A stretch of DNA of 64,000 bases, taken from contig NZ_WAEL01000002.1 of assembly GCF_011742925.1 (NCBI RefSeq), positions 434,001 through 498,000 of the forward strand, in the 5' to 3' direction. A model generated the notes under the pieces. That model was not told the DNA's origin. It did no database searches and worked only from the letters and a program-made list of their open reading frames with translations. Made by a program: the position numbers and the translations under genes. Positions 49,943-58,976 of the stretch are shown in pieces; position 1 is the first letter of the stretch, and every line of letters starts with the position of its first letter. This DNA is from Fibrivirga algicola (GTDB taxonomy: Bacteria; Bacteroidota; Bacteroidia; Cytophagales; Spirosomataceae).

Positions 49943-52900
49943 ATGAAACACCTTTTTACGTGCCTATGTACACTAGGTATCCTGTTTATGCAGCTAAGCA
50001 CTGCCCATGCTCAGGAAACACTGAACCCCGCCCGCCTGCGCTGGTCGGCCCCCCTCTCTACCAGCACCATAAAAACGGTTGTTGATGCTGCGGGCAACAC
50101 CTGGGTCCTAAGCGCTCCTAATACATTTCAGGTTATTGATCTGCAGGGGAAAGTCAGTTGGACCAAGACCGTATCAGCGCTAAGCGTGACCGATTTCGCT
50201 GTCGATGCACAGGGGCAGGTGGTGCTGGTTGGTCTGCCAGCCAACGGTCAGCCCGTGTTGGAAAAATACGATGCTAACCAGACGTTAGCCTGGCGAAACG
50301 TACTCGATAGCCTCTCAAACGTACCTGGGCAGGCGGGATACCTGACCGTAACCCTGAATGCACTAGGGAGCAGCGTGGTAACGGGGGTCAATACCGCTGG
50401 TGTTCGCCAGCTTACCTGCTACGTTGCTCAGGCAGATGGTAGACTAACCAGGCTCATTGCAGCTACGACGACCAACCCGAGGCTGATTCGCCCTATCCGG
50501 CCCGTAGTGTATAATGGCAACGATGTACTGGTGGGCTTTCAGGCGGATACGGTCAACGTGAAGCCCAGCTTATTCAACGTGAAAACAGCCCCTCAGCCAG
50601 CGATTAAGGCCGTCGATGAAACCCTGATAGACGGCCCACGCTATGCGCTGAATAATTCATCCTCTTCTTCGCTTCCAGCTATCCGACAAAGCAGCCTGCC
50701 CTTCTTTTCTGATGGACAGACGGCCTATATTGGGTTCAAAGCTAACTACCTAAAGGCAGGCACACAGGTAGATTCTGCACAGGCTGGCTATGTCTTATAC
50801 GGCCAGCGTGTCACCACTAACCCATCTGCCGACTATCAGTTTAACAGACGGGTACTCGAATACGGCACAACCGATAGCCGAGCAATCAGCGTGGCGGCTA
50901 GCCGGTACATGAGCACGCGCGGAAACCTGATTACTACGCAGACAGTAAGTAATTCGGTGGCTTCTGGTTTTAGCAGCGATCTGATTATCAACGAGTATCA
51001 GACTATTGACGAGACTACACCATTCCGGGACAATAAGCGTTTTTTGCTGATCAACAGCCTGAACGTTGGCACGGTGCGCACCACGGGCAGCAGCTCTCCC
51101 AGTCAGGAAACGAACCGCCTGACAGTGCTAACCCGTACGTCGGCTGGTACACTTGTCCTCGCGGGCATTACCAGTGGCACAATGACCGTGGGAAATGTCA
51201 CATTTACAGGTACCCAGGCCGCACCTACCCAGTTTCTGGTAGCCGTTGGCCCCGACCCACTCTTCCAAACGCTATCGACCGATCAGGTTGGCTGGTCAGC
51301 CAACCTGCCCGTCACCACGCAGAAAGTCATTACCAACGCCCGCAAACAGAGCTGGGTCCAACTGCCCGACAATACATTCCGATACTACGACGGCCAGGGC
51401 AAGGTTGGCTGGGAGAAAAAAATGAGTTCGGCTACCCTATACGACGCCAAAGCCGACCAGACGGGTAACCTTTACCTGATGGCTGTCGATTCGATAAGCG
51501 TATATGATACGACTGGTGCATTGACCCGGCGTTTTCTTTACCAACAGGGTCAGCGCGGCTACAACTACCAACTCTACATTAAAACTAATGGCAGCGGTAT
51601 GGCAATCTGGTCGTTGCCTTACGGACCCTCGTTTACGTTTACCCAGTTCGATGCTGCTGGCAACCTCAACGCACCGGTAAATCCCTGGTCGTTAAACAAC
51701 CCTACCGCACAATTTAGCGTAAAACCGTTACCGCTACCAAACCAGCAAACGGTGCTGGCTTTATCGAGCCGCACGGGGAACAACTTAACATTCAGGAACC
51801 TCAGCTTTTTAAGTGTAGACCCTCAGAAAGGATTTGGAAGCGAGCCGGTTACCTTCGATGTTGGTCGTTTCGCTGTGAATGATCTATATCCGTACTCCGT
51901 TGGGTCAAATCTGAGAACAGACGCTTTTCTGGACTGGACCGGGTTCGACGAGAAGAATACGTACTTTACCACGACTCATTCGTACGGCAGCGGCACATTT
52001 GCTGGTTTCTATGGCTACGGACTCGTCAAGGCTGACTCTACCCGCAAAACGGTGTTTAGCGAAGTGAACACCGCCAGGGCTAATGCCATTGCCCTAAGTT
52101 TCGCCAGGGCAGTGAACTCGTCGGGTACGTTCTATACGTTGGCCACACGCCCGGAAACAGCAACACCCACTGGCTACGAACTGGTGTTGACCGAGTATGC
52201 GACCACTTTTACCCGACGAAATACGACCCGGATTGGCAGCATTTCGTTGACCAGCGGACAGCCCGACAACACAAGCGTGGAAATTGTGCAGGCCTACGCC
52301 GACGGATCGTTGCTATTGTCGGGCCTCACAAACGGAACGGTTACCATTGGCACCAACACCTATGCTGGCACAACTACCAGTCCGGCCCGTTTCCTGCTAT
52401 TGATGCGGTCGGTGGTGACTCAGCTAACTGCTCCCGCTACGGCCATTTGCCAGGGTAGCAGCGCCGCGCTGAGAACCCGCTATAAAGGATATGTTGGTCA
52501 GCAGCCCGTTGTTCAAGTCGCCAATGTGGCGGGTAATTTTACCCAGCCAGTACTTACGCTTACCGTGCCCCTGAGCCAGTCGGCAGTAACCGATACTACC
52601 CTCTCCAGCCTCAGTATACCCATTCCGGCTACACTGGCCGCAGGCGTTTATCGGGTACGAACGGTGTTGGGTACGTCTGTAAGCGAGTTGGGCAGCCTGA
52701 CAGTTACCGCTGCGCCCGCCGCGCCAACAGCTAAGCAGGAAGGTGATGAGCTAGTAGGCATGGGAACAGGAACGTACCAGTGGTACGACGCCCAGAACAG
52801 GCCTATCAGCAACGCGACCAATCCGCGTTTTACCCCACAGGCAGCCGGCAGCTACTATGTTATTAATACCGTTAATGGCTGCTCATCGGCGGCATCGGCC

Positions 52901-53176
52901 ACTATCGCCTATGTAATTACCGCTACCGAACCCGACGTTGTTGTTAACGTGTACCCCAACCCAACTGCCGAGCGGCTGTATGTTCAATGGCCGGGGGCGG
53001 GTGCACAAGCCCGGATTAAGCTAGTAACTACGCAGGGCCGGGTGGTGCAGGATGTGGCTCGTCAGGGCGACCTGACCGTTGTATCGACTCAGGATCTGGC
53101 CAGTGGACTGCTGCTGGTTCAATTACAGGCCGAGGGGCAGCCAACCCGGGTACGTAAGGTACTGATTCAACGGTGA
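49943..53176 (+). CDS. Large T9SS cargo protein with type A sorting domain
   Basis: A 1077-residue secreted protein with a signal peptide (about 1-23, ending AHAQ). The body holds two long related halves of propeller-like sequence; each contains a WSAPLSTSTIKTVVDAAGN-type or WSANLPVTTQKVITNARKQ-type opening, and each ends with a related LAGITSGTMTVGNVTFTG or LSGLTNGTVTIGTNTYAG repeat. An Ig-like segment (about 825-920) is followed by an SGGS-poor domain with GTYQWYDAQNRPISNAT. The C-terminal 75 residues, from VNVYPNPTAERLYVQW to VRKVLIQR, are the type A signal. Probable adhesin or surface protein; role unknown. Confidence 0.9.
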   Translation: MKHLFTCLCTLGILFMQLSTAHAQETLNPARLRWSAPLSTSTIKTVVDAAGNTWVLSAPNTFQVIDLQGKVSWTKTVSALSVTDFAVDAQGQVVLVGLPANGQPVLEKYDANQTLAWRNVLDSLSNVPGQAGYLTVTLNALGSSVVTGVNTAGVRQLTCYVAQADGRLTRLIAATTTNPRLIRPIRPVVYNGNDVLVGFQADTVNVKPSLFNVKTAPQPAIKAVDETLIDGPRYALNNSSSSSLPAIRQSSLPFFSDGQTAYIGFKANYLKAGTQVDSAQAGYVLYGQRVTTNPSADYQFNRRVLEYGTTDSRAISVAASRYMSTRGNLITTQTVSNSVASGFSSDLIINEYQTIDETTPFRDNKRFLLINSLNVGTVRTTGSSSPSQETNRLTVLTRTSAGTLVLAGITSGTMTVGNVTFTGTQAAPTQFLVAVGPDPLFQTLSTDQVGWSANLPVTTQKVITNARKQSWVQLPDNTFRYYDGQGKVGWEKKMSSATLYDAKADQTGNLYLMAVDSISVYDTTGALTRRFLYQQGQRGYNYQLYIKTNGSGMAIWSLPYGPSFTFTQFDAAGNLNAPVNPWSLNNPTAQFSVKPLPLPNQQTVLALSSRTGNNLTFRNLSFLSVDPQKGFGSEPVTFDVGRFAVNDLYPYSVGSNLRTDAFLDWTGFDEKNTYFTTTHSYGSGTFAGFYGYGLVKADSTRKTVFSEVNTARANAIALSFARAVNSSGTFYTLATRPETATPTGYELVLTEYATTFTRRNTTRIGSISLTSGQPDNTSVEIVQAYADGSLLLSGLTNGTVTIGTNTYAGTTTSPARFLLLMRSVVTQLTAPATAICQGSSAALRTRYKGYVGQQPVVQVANVAGNFTQPVLTLTVPLSQSAVTDTTLSSLSIPIPATLAAGVYRVRTVLGTSVSELGSLTVTAAPAAPTAKQEGDELVGMGTGTYQWYDAQNRPISNATNPRFTPQAAGSYYVINTVNGCSSAASATIAYVITATEPDVVVNVYPNPTAERLYVQWPGAGAQARIKLVTTQGRVVQDVARQGDLTVVSTQDLASGLLLVQLQAEGQPTRVRKVLIQR

Positions 53177-53258
53177 CAGTTTGCTAAGTTTTCGGCACGT
53201 CCCCTTGCGATACTTGAGCGAAAAGGGCAATTTGCCCGCCTAAAACTCTTAGTTCCGC

Positions 53259-54767
53259 ATGTTTACCTCAACCGATCTCGACCAGATTACCGCCCAGGGC
53301 ACGACTACCCAAACGGTCGACCAGCAAATCCGGCATTTTATCGATGGATTCCCTTTTCTGCATGTAATTCGGGCGGCTACCGTCGGCGATGGCATTATTC
53401 GCGTACCCGATGAGCAACTGACCCGCTACACCCGGCAGTTCGATGAACAGGCACCCGAGTTGGCCCTTATAAAGTTTGTACCTGCATCGGGAGCCGCCAC
53501 CCGTATGTTTAAATCGCTGTTTGCCGCCCTGGAGGGTAAGACCGATAAAGCGACCGAAGGCTTCTTTGCTCAATTATCCGACTTCGCGTTCTATGAGGAC
53601 CTGAAGGCGGCCATGAGCCAGGATGGGCTTGACCTCGATACTGCCGATCAGAAAACAGTGCTGACGTACCTGCTTACTGATAAAGGGCTCGACTACGGCA
53701 GCCTGCCTAAAGGTCTGCTGAAATTTCATAACTACGCCGACGGACCACGTACCCCGGTTGAAGAACACCTGGTTGAAGGGGCCGCTTACGCCAACAGCGA
53801 TGGACGGGTACAGCTTCATTTCACGGTGTCGCCCGAACACCGGAGCCGCTTCGAAGAGCTGATCAAACACGAACTGGCCGACTACGAATCGTGGCTGGGC
53901 GTGGAGTTTGACGTAACCTTTTCGGAACAGAAGAAAGCAACGGATACCATTTCGGTTAACCCCGACAATACCCCTTTCCGCAATGCTGACGGGTCGTTGC
54001 TATTCCGCCCGGCAGGGCACGGGGCGCTGATCGAGAACCTGAACGACATCGACGCTGATCTGGTGTTTATCAAGAACATCGACAACGTAGTGCCCGACGA
54101 GCTGAAAGAAACGACCGTGACCTATAAAAAGGTACTGGCCACCGTCTTACTCGACGCGCAGAAGCAATTGTTCCGGCTACAGGAGTTGCTTGAATCAGAA
54201 TCGGTAAGCGATGGCTACCTGGCCGAAGCCGATGCCTTTTTGCAGACGACTCTCTGCGTGACACCGCCCGCCAATTTCGCCAGCCTGAGCGCCGATGAGA
54301 AATTGGCCTATTATCGCCAGAAGCTCGACCGGCCAATCCGGGCCTGTGGCATGGTAAAAAACGTAGGCGAACCGGGTGGCGGTCCGTTTTGGGCACAAAA
54401 CGCTGATGGTTCGGTGTCACTGCAAGTGGTGGAATCGGCCCAAATCGATATGGACGATGCCCAGCAGAAAACTCTGTTTGAGCAGGCCACACACTTTAAC
54501 CCCGTTGACCTGGTGTGCAGCCTGAAAAACCGGCAGGGCCAGAAATACAACCTGCCCGATTTCCGTGACCCGCTGACGGGCTTTATTACGGCCAAATCGA
54601 AAGACGGCAAAGACCTGAAAGCGCAGGAACTCCCCGGCCTCTGGAACGGCGCAATGGCCAACTGGAACACGCTGTTTGTAGAAGTGCCACTGATCACCTT
54701 CAATCCGGTTAAGACCGTGAATGACCTGCTCCGCGCCGAGCATCAGCCGGTGGGCATCGTGGATTAA
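53259..54767 (+). CDS. DUF4301 domain protein (nucleotidyltransferase-like)
   Basis: A 502-residue cytoplasmic protein that is a full-length DUF4301 member. The GASGAATR-type signature is FVPASGAATRMFKSLFAALE near 73-92, resembling the nucleotide-binding loop of sugar nucleotidyltransferases. Further conserved blocks are LLKFHNYADGPRTPVEEHLV, RPAGHGALIENLNDIDADLV, MVKNVGEPGGGPFWAQN and FNPVDLVCSLKNRQG. The enzyme activity has not been shown. The stop codon lies inside the left arm of a 39-base perfect inverted repeat. Confidence 0.87.
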   Translation: MFTSTDLDQITAQGTTTQTVDQQIRHFIDGFPFLHVIRAATVGDGIIRVPDEQLTRYTRQFDEQAPELALIKFVPASGAATRMFKSLFAALEGKTDKATEGFFAQLSDFAFYEDLKAAMSQDGLDLDTADQKTVLTYLLTDKGLDYGSLPKGLLKFHNYADGPRTPVEEHLVEGAAYANSDGRVQLHFTVSPEHRSRFEELIKHELADYESWLGVEFDVTFSEQKKATDTISVNPDNTPFRNADGSLLFRPAGHGALIENLNDIDADLVFIKNIDNVVPDELKETTVTYKKVLATVLLDAQKQLFRLQELLESESVSDGYLAEADAFLQTTLCVTPPANFASLSADEKLAYYRQKLDRPIRACGMVKNVGEPGGGPFWAQNADGSVSLQVVESAQIDMDDAQQKTLFEQATHFNPVDLVCSLKNRQGQKYNLPDFRDPLTGFITAKSKDGKDLKAQELPGLWNGAMANWNTLFVEVPLITFNPVKTVNDLLRAEHQPVGIVD

Positions 54768-54847
54768 TGGTCAAGTTCGTTGTTACAAGAAATGCCCCGG
54801 CACTTTTAGCCGGGGCATTTCTTGTAACAACGAACTTGACCATTAAT
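54763..54847. terminator. 39-base perfect inverted repeat between convergent genes
   Basis: Arms 54763-54801 and 54809-54847 are perfect complements around a 7-base loop. The left arm contains the TAA of the DUF4301 gene, and the right arm ends four bases before the stop of the convergent lipoprotein pseudogene. The core GCCCCGGC...GCCGGGGC makes it a very strong hairpin in either direction. Confidence 0.85.
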
Positions 54848-54850
54848 TGG

Positions 54851-55531
54851 CTATAGCAATTGCCGACTTTCACGAACCACCGCCATGCCTTGTTCAGCCC
54901 ACACCCTATTGAGCGCATAAATAGCCCGTTCCTGATAGGTTTCCCCCTGCTTTCTGCTGTATTCGATACGCTCCTTTTGAAAATGCGCTTCATACTGATC
55001 AAATAATTGCTGCGCTTTTGCGACCATTTGCGCATGGCTTTCGGCCGGCAGTTTGTCTTTCAATGCTGTAATCGATTTCCCAATCAGCTTTACATCGTCT
55101 GACCGGTAGGTGATTAACTCGTTGGTATAGTAGGCTTTATCGGTTAGGCTCATGTCAGCACTTTGCGCCATTATTTTCTCGGCTGTTTCACGCCTGAACT
55201 GACGAATGTTGGCATTGCGGCTCTGTTCAGCTACAAACGCGGCATACAGCTTTGTAAATGACGCTGTCCTTGCACCTTTCAACGTACCATCCTGATATAA
55301 ACCGCTTAGCTGTTTTAGTTTGCGGGTCCCTTCATCGGTAGCATTGAGCTCAAGCGTCGCCAAGTCTGTAGAGTCGGCAATAAAAAAGCGGGTCAACCGC
55401 GCTGACTTTAGCTGTGCCTCAATCTTAGCCTGTTCACGGCTGAGCGAAGTAGCCGTATCCTACCGAACATCCGTATCAGTTTTGCAAGCTCCCAGTAGAG
55501 CAATTGGTAGTAGAGCAATATAAAGTTTCAT
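54851..55531 (-). pseudogene. Lipoprotein copy B with in-frame amber codon
   Basis: Read from the ATG at 55531, this gives a clean lipoprotein signal (MKLYIALLPIALLGAC, Cys 16) and continues for 226 codons to a TAG at 54851, but codon 24 (55460-55462) is TAG. Past that codon the frame stays open and encodes the body, with RQFRRETAEK, TDKAYYTNELITYRSD and a helical C-terminus. These blocks match the intact paralogue at 56172-56870 (RQFRRETAEK, TDKAYFTNELIINRSS). Restart at the TTG at 55396 would give a body without a signal peptide. A pseudogene by nonsense mutation is the simplest reading; amber read-through or a sequencing error are the alternatives. Confidence 0.85.
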
Positions 55532-55636
55532 GTCAGTTTTAATTAATGGTGAAATGAGTAATCTGTAATGAATGCCCTAACCTTAATAAGTTGTATTATG
55601 TGTTTGAATTTTTTGTTCTAAAAGCAGAACACACAG

Positions 55637-55959
55637 TTATTCAGGAGTCGGCATTTGATCCCTACAGCAGAATGACTGACCTAGATCTCCCTTTACGTAT
55701 CCTTTCTCTATGACTGTACCATTCTGTTTTTTCGTAACGAGTGCCGCGCTTACTGAACCAGTACAACAGCCTACACTACTACCCGCTGTAGCCACATATC
55801 ATACATCGTACCGAACACCACTGACTAAAATGTACATTCACATACGTACTCCCGAGCAAATGCTAATTGTGTAACAGCATATAGTACGAAAACGATGAAG
55901 AGAGCAATGTTCCGTTTGGCAAATGGTTCTCTAAATAGTTTTGTTAACAAGAGACACAT
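55637..55959 (-). pseudogene. Cys-rich secreted peptide copy B, frameshifted
   Basis: From the ATG at 55959 the frame gives a signal peptide (RNIALFIVFVLYAVTQLAFA) and then REYVCECTF, stopping at a TAG (55825-55827). In another frame the sequence continues after a TGA at 55799-55801 as YVATAGSSVGCCTG and then QSFCCRDQMPTPE, stopping at 55637. Together these match the intact protein at 56951-57241 (TYTCSCAY, YVAVGSGCCTG, QSMCCGY), including all six cysteines. At least one frameshift plus one stop codon has broken the gene. It lies upstream of lipoprotein copy B, in the same order as in the intact cassette. Confidence 0.8.
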
Positions 55960-56094
55960 AAGTTTATCGGTTGAAAACATCACTATTTGCAAAAAAAACG
56001 TGTGTGTCAAGTATTATTAGAAATATTTTTTAAGCTATATAGTAGTTTTCTGAAAACGTCTCTGATAAACACATGACACGCTTAATGATTGAGG

Positions 56095-56157
56095 ATCAAC
56101 GGAATGCAAAATGGCTTCGCAGATCGGTTTTGCGAAGCCATTTTGCATTCCGTTGAT
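56095..56157. terminator. 27-base perfect inverted repeat after lipoprotein copy A
   Basis: Arms 56095-56121 and 56131-56157 are perfect complements around a 9-base loop (GATCGGTTT). It begins 15 bases past the stop of 56172-56870 in its direction, so it probably ends that transcript and separates the two cassettes. Confidence 0.8.
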
Positions 56158-56171
56158 TCCTGATCGAACGA

Positions 56172-56870
56172 TCAGTTAACGTTATTTTGAATAAGCCGCC
56201 GGTTTTCGTCGACCATAGTCAGCACCAGTTCGGCAAACCGGCTGTCGAGTGCTTTCATGGCCCGCTGCCGGTAGGTTTGCTCAGGCCGTTCTTTCGTGTT
56301 GGCTAATTCCCGTTTGTAATGTGTCTCATACTGATCCATCAGTCTCTGGGCTTCCAGCCGCATGATCGCGTGTTCGGCCGCGCTGATGTTGCCCCGAAGG
56401 CTCAAGAGCGATGAGCTAATCAGGGCCAGGTTTGACGACCGGTTTATGATCAGTTCATTGGTAAAGTAGGCTTTATCGGTGGCTGATAGTGCCTGGTTTT
56501 CCGTCAGGAATTTCTCGGCGGTTTCGCGACGGAACTGCCGCACGTGGGGATTGGCAGCGTTGGCTTGTATAAACGATTTATACTGCTGGCTCGCTAATGA
56601 AGCGGACTGTTTGACGAGGGCACCACCTTGATACAGCCTACTTTTTTTAGCGAAAACAGCCATAGTTTCCGTTGGCACAGTTGCTTCATTCGTTGATGCA
56701 TCCTGCGGATCGGCAATATAGAAACTGGCAATACGCAACGATTGAACGCCTCTCTCGATCATTGCTCTTTCTTTCTGTGCTTGCAAAGTCATCTGCTCCG
56801 ATGACTTCACGTCTTGGGTACACGCCACCATGAAAGCGAGTGGAAGCGCCATTAACATAACCTGTTTCAT
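56172..56870 (-). CDS. Lipoprotein copy A, helical, unknown function
   Basis: A 232-residue lipoprotein: the signal ends in LPLAFMVAC (Cys 17). The mature part is mostly helical and charged, with EQMTLQAQKERAMIERGVQS, then RQFRRETAEKFLTENQALS, TDKAYFTNELIINRSSN, LEAQRLMDQYETHYKREL and a C-terminal helix ending NRRLIQNNVN. No named family is recognised. It is the intact member of a pair with 54851-55531. It lies 80 bases after the six-cysteine peptide gene, on the same strand, so the two probably form an operon. Likely periplasmic or surface-anchored. Confidence 0.8.
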   Translation of the reverse strand: MKQVMLMALPLAFMVACTQDVKSSEQMTLQAQKERAMIERGVQSLRIASFYIADPQDASTNEATVPTETMAVFAKKSRLYQGGALVKQSASLASQQYKSFIQANAANPHVRQFRRETAEKFLTENQALSATDKAYFTNELIINRSSNLALISSSLLSLRGNISAAEHAIMRLEAQRLMDQYETHYKRELANTKERPEQTYRQRAMKALDSRFAELVLTMVDENRRLIQNNVN

Positions 56871-56950
56871 ACGTATACTGTGATTGGTCTGGGAAACGAA
56901 AAGCGAGCAGTAGACTGTCGCTCATTGAGTAAAGGCATCAACCTGCGCGC

Positions 56951-57241
56951 TCAATAGCCACAGCACATAGATTGGGCAAAAGATGGTTCTATGTAACCGG
57001 CTTCAGTTGTAGTATTGCCTGTTGTTCTGGAGTAAAAAGCTGAGCCTGTGTTAGTAGCACCTGTACAACAGCCCGAGCCAACAGCAACATAATCAAAGGA
57101 AACAGTGCTGCCGCCGTCCTGATAGGCGCATGAGCAGGTATATGTTTTGGCATCAGCAATTATACTGATACTTAAAAAGGCAAAAAATAGACCAACTGCC
57201 ACTTTGTTTCGGACAGACACAAGCGTAAAATAAGTTGTCAT
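56951..57241 (-). CDS. Small secreted six-cysteine peptide, copy A
   Basis: A 96-residue exported protein. The signal peptide (VAVGLFFAFLSISIIADA) is followed by a 65-residue mature part with six cysteines in the order CxC (TCSCAY), CC (GSGCCTG) and CC (SMCCGY). The spacing is kept in the broken copy B, so the cysteines are functional; three disulfides or a metal site are possible. The rest is Gly/Thr/Ser-rich. I recognise no family. Its partner gene is the lipoprotein at 56172-56870. Confidence 0.75.
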   Translation of the reverse strand: MTTYFTLVSVRNKVAVGLFFAFLSISIIADAKTYTCSCAYQDGGSTVSFDYVAVGSGCCTGATNTGSAFYSRTTGNTTTEAGYIEPSFAQSMCCGY

Positions 57242-57383
57242 AGCTGAATCGGGTTATTTGTAAGATGCTACCCAACCCCCTCACAATAATCATGCAGGCG
57301 CACTGCTTTTTCTATAAACCTATAGATTAAATTATTTTTTACCAGTGACCAACTTTTCATGGCTTAGCACTGGCTTATAACAC

Positions 57384-57414
57384 AACGGCCCCGACAGAGT
57401 CTGCCGGGGCCGTT
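57384..57414. terminator. Terminator-like hairpin after the Rrf2 gene
   Basis: A 10-base perfect GC-rich stem (AACGGCCCCG with CGGGGCCGTT), with an extra CAG/CTG pairing inside. It lies 44 bases past the stop of the Rrf2 gene in its direction; there is no strong T-run. Confidence 0.6.
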
Positions 57415-57457
57415 AGTAGCAAAAAAATAGGTATCAATTTCCCATACGCCTGATTCG

Positions 57458-57946
57458 CTAGGCCGACATCAGGCCGGCGTCGGGCACGCTGGCAGGAGCA
57501 GCACCAATGGCGATTTCCTTAGTAGCCAACGACTCCAGGTTTTGGAACGTCAATAGAGTTGTGTTTTCGTAAACACCCAGATTCGCGTCACGTACACGCT
57601 CCATGATTGGCTTCAGGGCGCAGGTCACTTCATCTTCGCAATCATCGCATTTCACGTAGAAATTATGTGAAACACAAGGAGTTGGCGCAATGGGACCATC
57701 GATAACACGTAGCACCTGAGCCAGATTGACCCGAGCGGGATCGATACGAAGGAGGTAACCACCGCCTTTTCCTTTTTGGCTCTGCAGAATTCCGTGGTTG
57801 CGTAATTCGAGAAGAATTGCCTCTAAAAATTTCTTAGGAATGTTTTCACGAGCCGAGATGTAGGAGATCAGGACCGGACCTTTACCAAACTCTTCGGTTA
57901 GAACCTTCAATGCCTTGATGGCATACTTTGCTTTTTTTGAGATCAT
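57458..57946 (-). CDS. Rrf2 family transcriptional regulator
   Basis: A 162-residue regulator. The wHTH region (about 1-75) has SKKAKYAIKALKVLTEEFGK, ENIPKKFLEAILLELRNHG and GKGGGYLL, all typical of Rrf2/IscR. The middle carries four cysteines in PTPCVSHNFYVKCDDCEDEV then TC, which could bind an iron-sulfur cluster or zinc, but the spacing differs from the IscR pattern CX5CX7C. It may be a redox or iron-sulfur sensor. A long 672-base space precedes it. Confidence 0.92.
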   Translation of the reverse strand: MISKKAKYAIKALKVLTEEFGKGPVLISYISARENIPKKFLEAILLELRNHGILQSQKGKGGGYLLRIDPARVNLAQVLRVIDGPIAPTPCVSHNFYVKCDDCEDEVTCALKPIMERVRDANLGVYENTTLLTFQNLESLATKEIAIGAAPASVPDAGLMSA

Positions 57947-58618
57947 TTAGTTACGGTGTAATGCCCGTTCATCGCGGTTAGGTGAGAAAGAAGGCTAAAT
58001 TCGTACTCGGTTACAATCTGCCAAGTTAGTAACCAACTCTATTTTAGTCAAAATTTCAGATGGTATTTCCTTACAGTATCATATATCAGGCCAAAAAAGT
58101 TCGCTCAATCCTATAGGCATATGTCCTTACATATAGTTTGAAGTAGTGCAGGACAGACTAACATACAGGTTGGAACAACCGGACACAAGATCACCGGTAG
58201 CTAAACCGGACGTTCATGAGTAAAATTCACCAAAGCGAGGCAGTCCTCTGAGGACTATCATCAATACAGGTAAACCTACTTAGCTTCCTGTATTTTGTCT
58301 TGATGGCTCAATCACAACAGAACAGGCGAGCGAGATGGCCGGTTGCCCTGTATGTAAACTAGCAAACAAGCTTATTTCAAGATTTTGTTTGCCAATTAAT
58401 AGCCCGAATGTACCATTTTCATTTTAAAACTCGCTAAGCAGAAGCGTACAACCACAAAGTTAGCTACCCCTATACGCCTAACCAGGCGGTTATCAAGCCA
58501 GGATTGTAGCCTATAGGCACACAGGGAGGCACAAAAAAGCCGGATCGTCGATCCGGCTTTTTTGCGTATTCGTTTCTGATACAGTTTATCAGTTAACGTC
58601 CCAACCAGTACCGGCGGG
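57947..58618. other. 672-base gene-poor region upstream of the Rrf2 gene
   Basis: AT-rich near the Rrf2 start, with no convincing reading frame (longest antisense frames lack support) and no tRNA-like fold that I can see. It holds a terminator hairpin at 58533-58563 and otherwise only a small GGTTGGAACAACC hairpin near 58170. A small RNA or an extended promoter is possible. Confidence 0.4.
58533..58563. terminator. Intrinsic terminator, both directions
   Basis: AAAAAAGCCGGATCG pairs with CGATCCGGCTTTTTT (15 positions, minimal loop): A- and T-runs flank a GC stem. It lies 55 bases past the stop of 58619-58909 in its direction. Confidence 0.9.
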
Positions 58619-58909
58619 CTATGCGTTAACGTCGGCAAGCTCCTCTTCGCGGATGGGCTGCCCCATGAGGGTAGCAAAGCGATTAACGTTGAAGGTTGGT
58701 TCAAACCAGACCTCTCCAAGTACCGGATGTTTCACAGGTACGTCGGGGTTCTGAATTTCAGCCAGCAAAACGCCGGTTTCGCCAGTTGTGTGCTGTTTCA
58801 CTTGCCGGATGGTGTACAGCGTATCACGCTGTGGGGTTTTCACGCCAAACTCAGCGTAGAAGGCCAGCACCGGGGCCGGAAACTTATCATTCGTGCAAAT
58901 AACTTCCAT
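58619..58909 (-). CDS. Conserved small protein of unknown function
   Basis: A 96-residue cytoplasmic protein from the ATG at 58909 (MEVICTNDKFPAPVLAFYAE); a GTG three bases earlier is also in frame. Other features are DTLYTIRQVKQHTTGETGVL and GEVWFEPTFNVNRFATLMG, with an acidic end (REEELADVNA). This resembles short beta-rich proteins found in phages and bacterial chromosomes, but I cannot name a family. It lies 67 bases downstream of the AIM24-type gene and is followed by a terminator. Confidence 0.7.
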   Translation of the reverse strand: MEVICTNDKFPAPVLAFYAEFGVKTPQRDTLYTIRQVKQHTTGETGVLLAEIQNPDVPVKHPVLGEVWFEPTFNVNRFATLMGQPIREEELADVNA

Positions 58910-58976
58910 CACAATTCATCGATATGCTCTTAAAAACGGAGCTGCCGGGTCGAAAGTTCAGGTTTGACCCGGGTCG

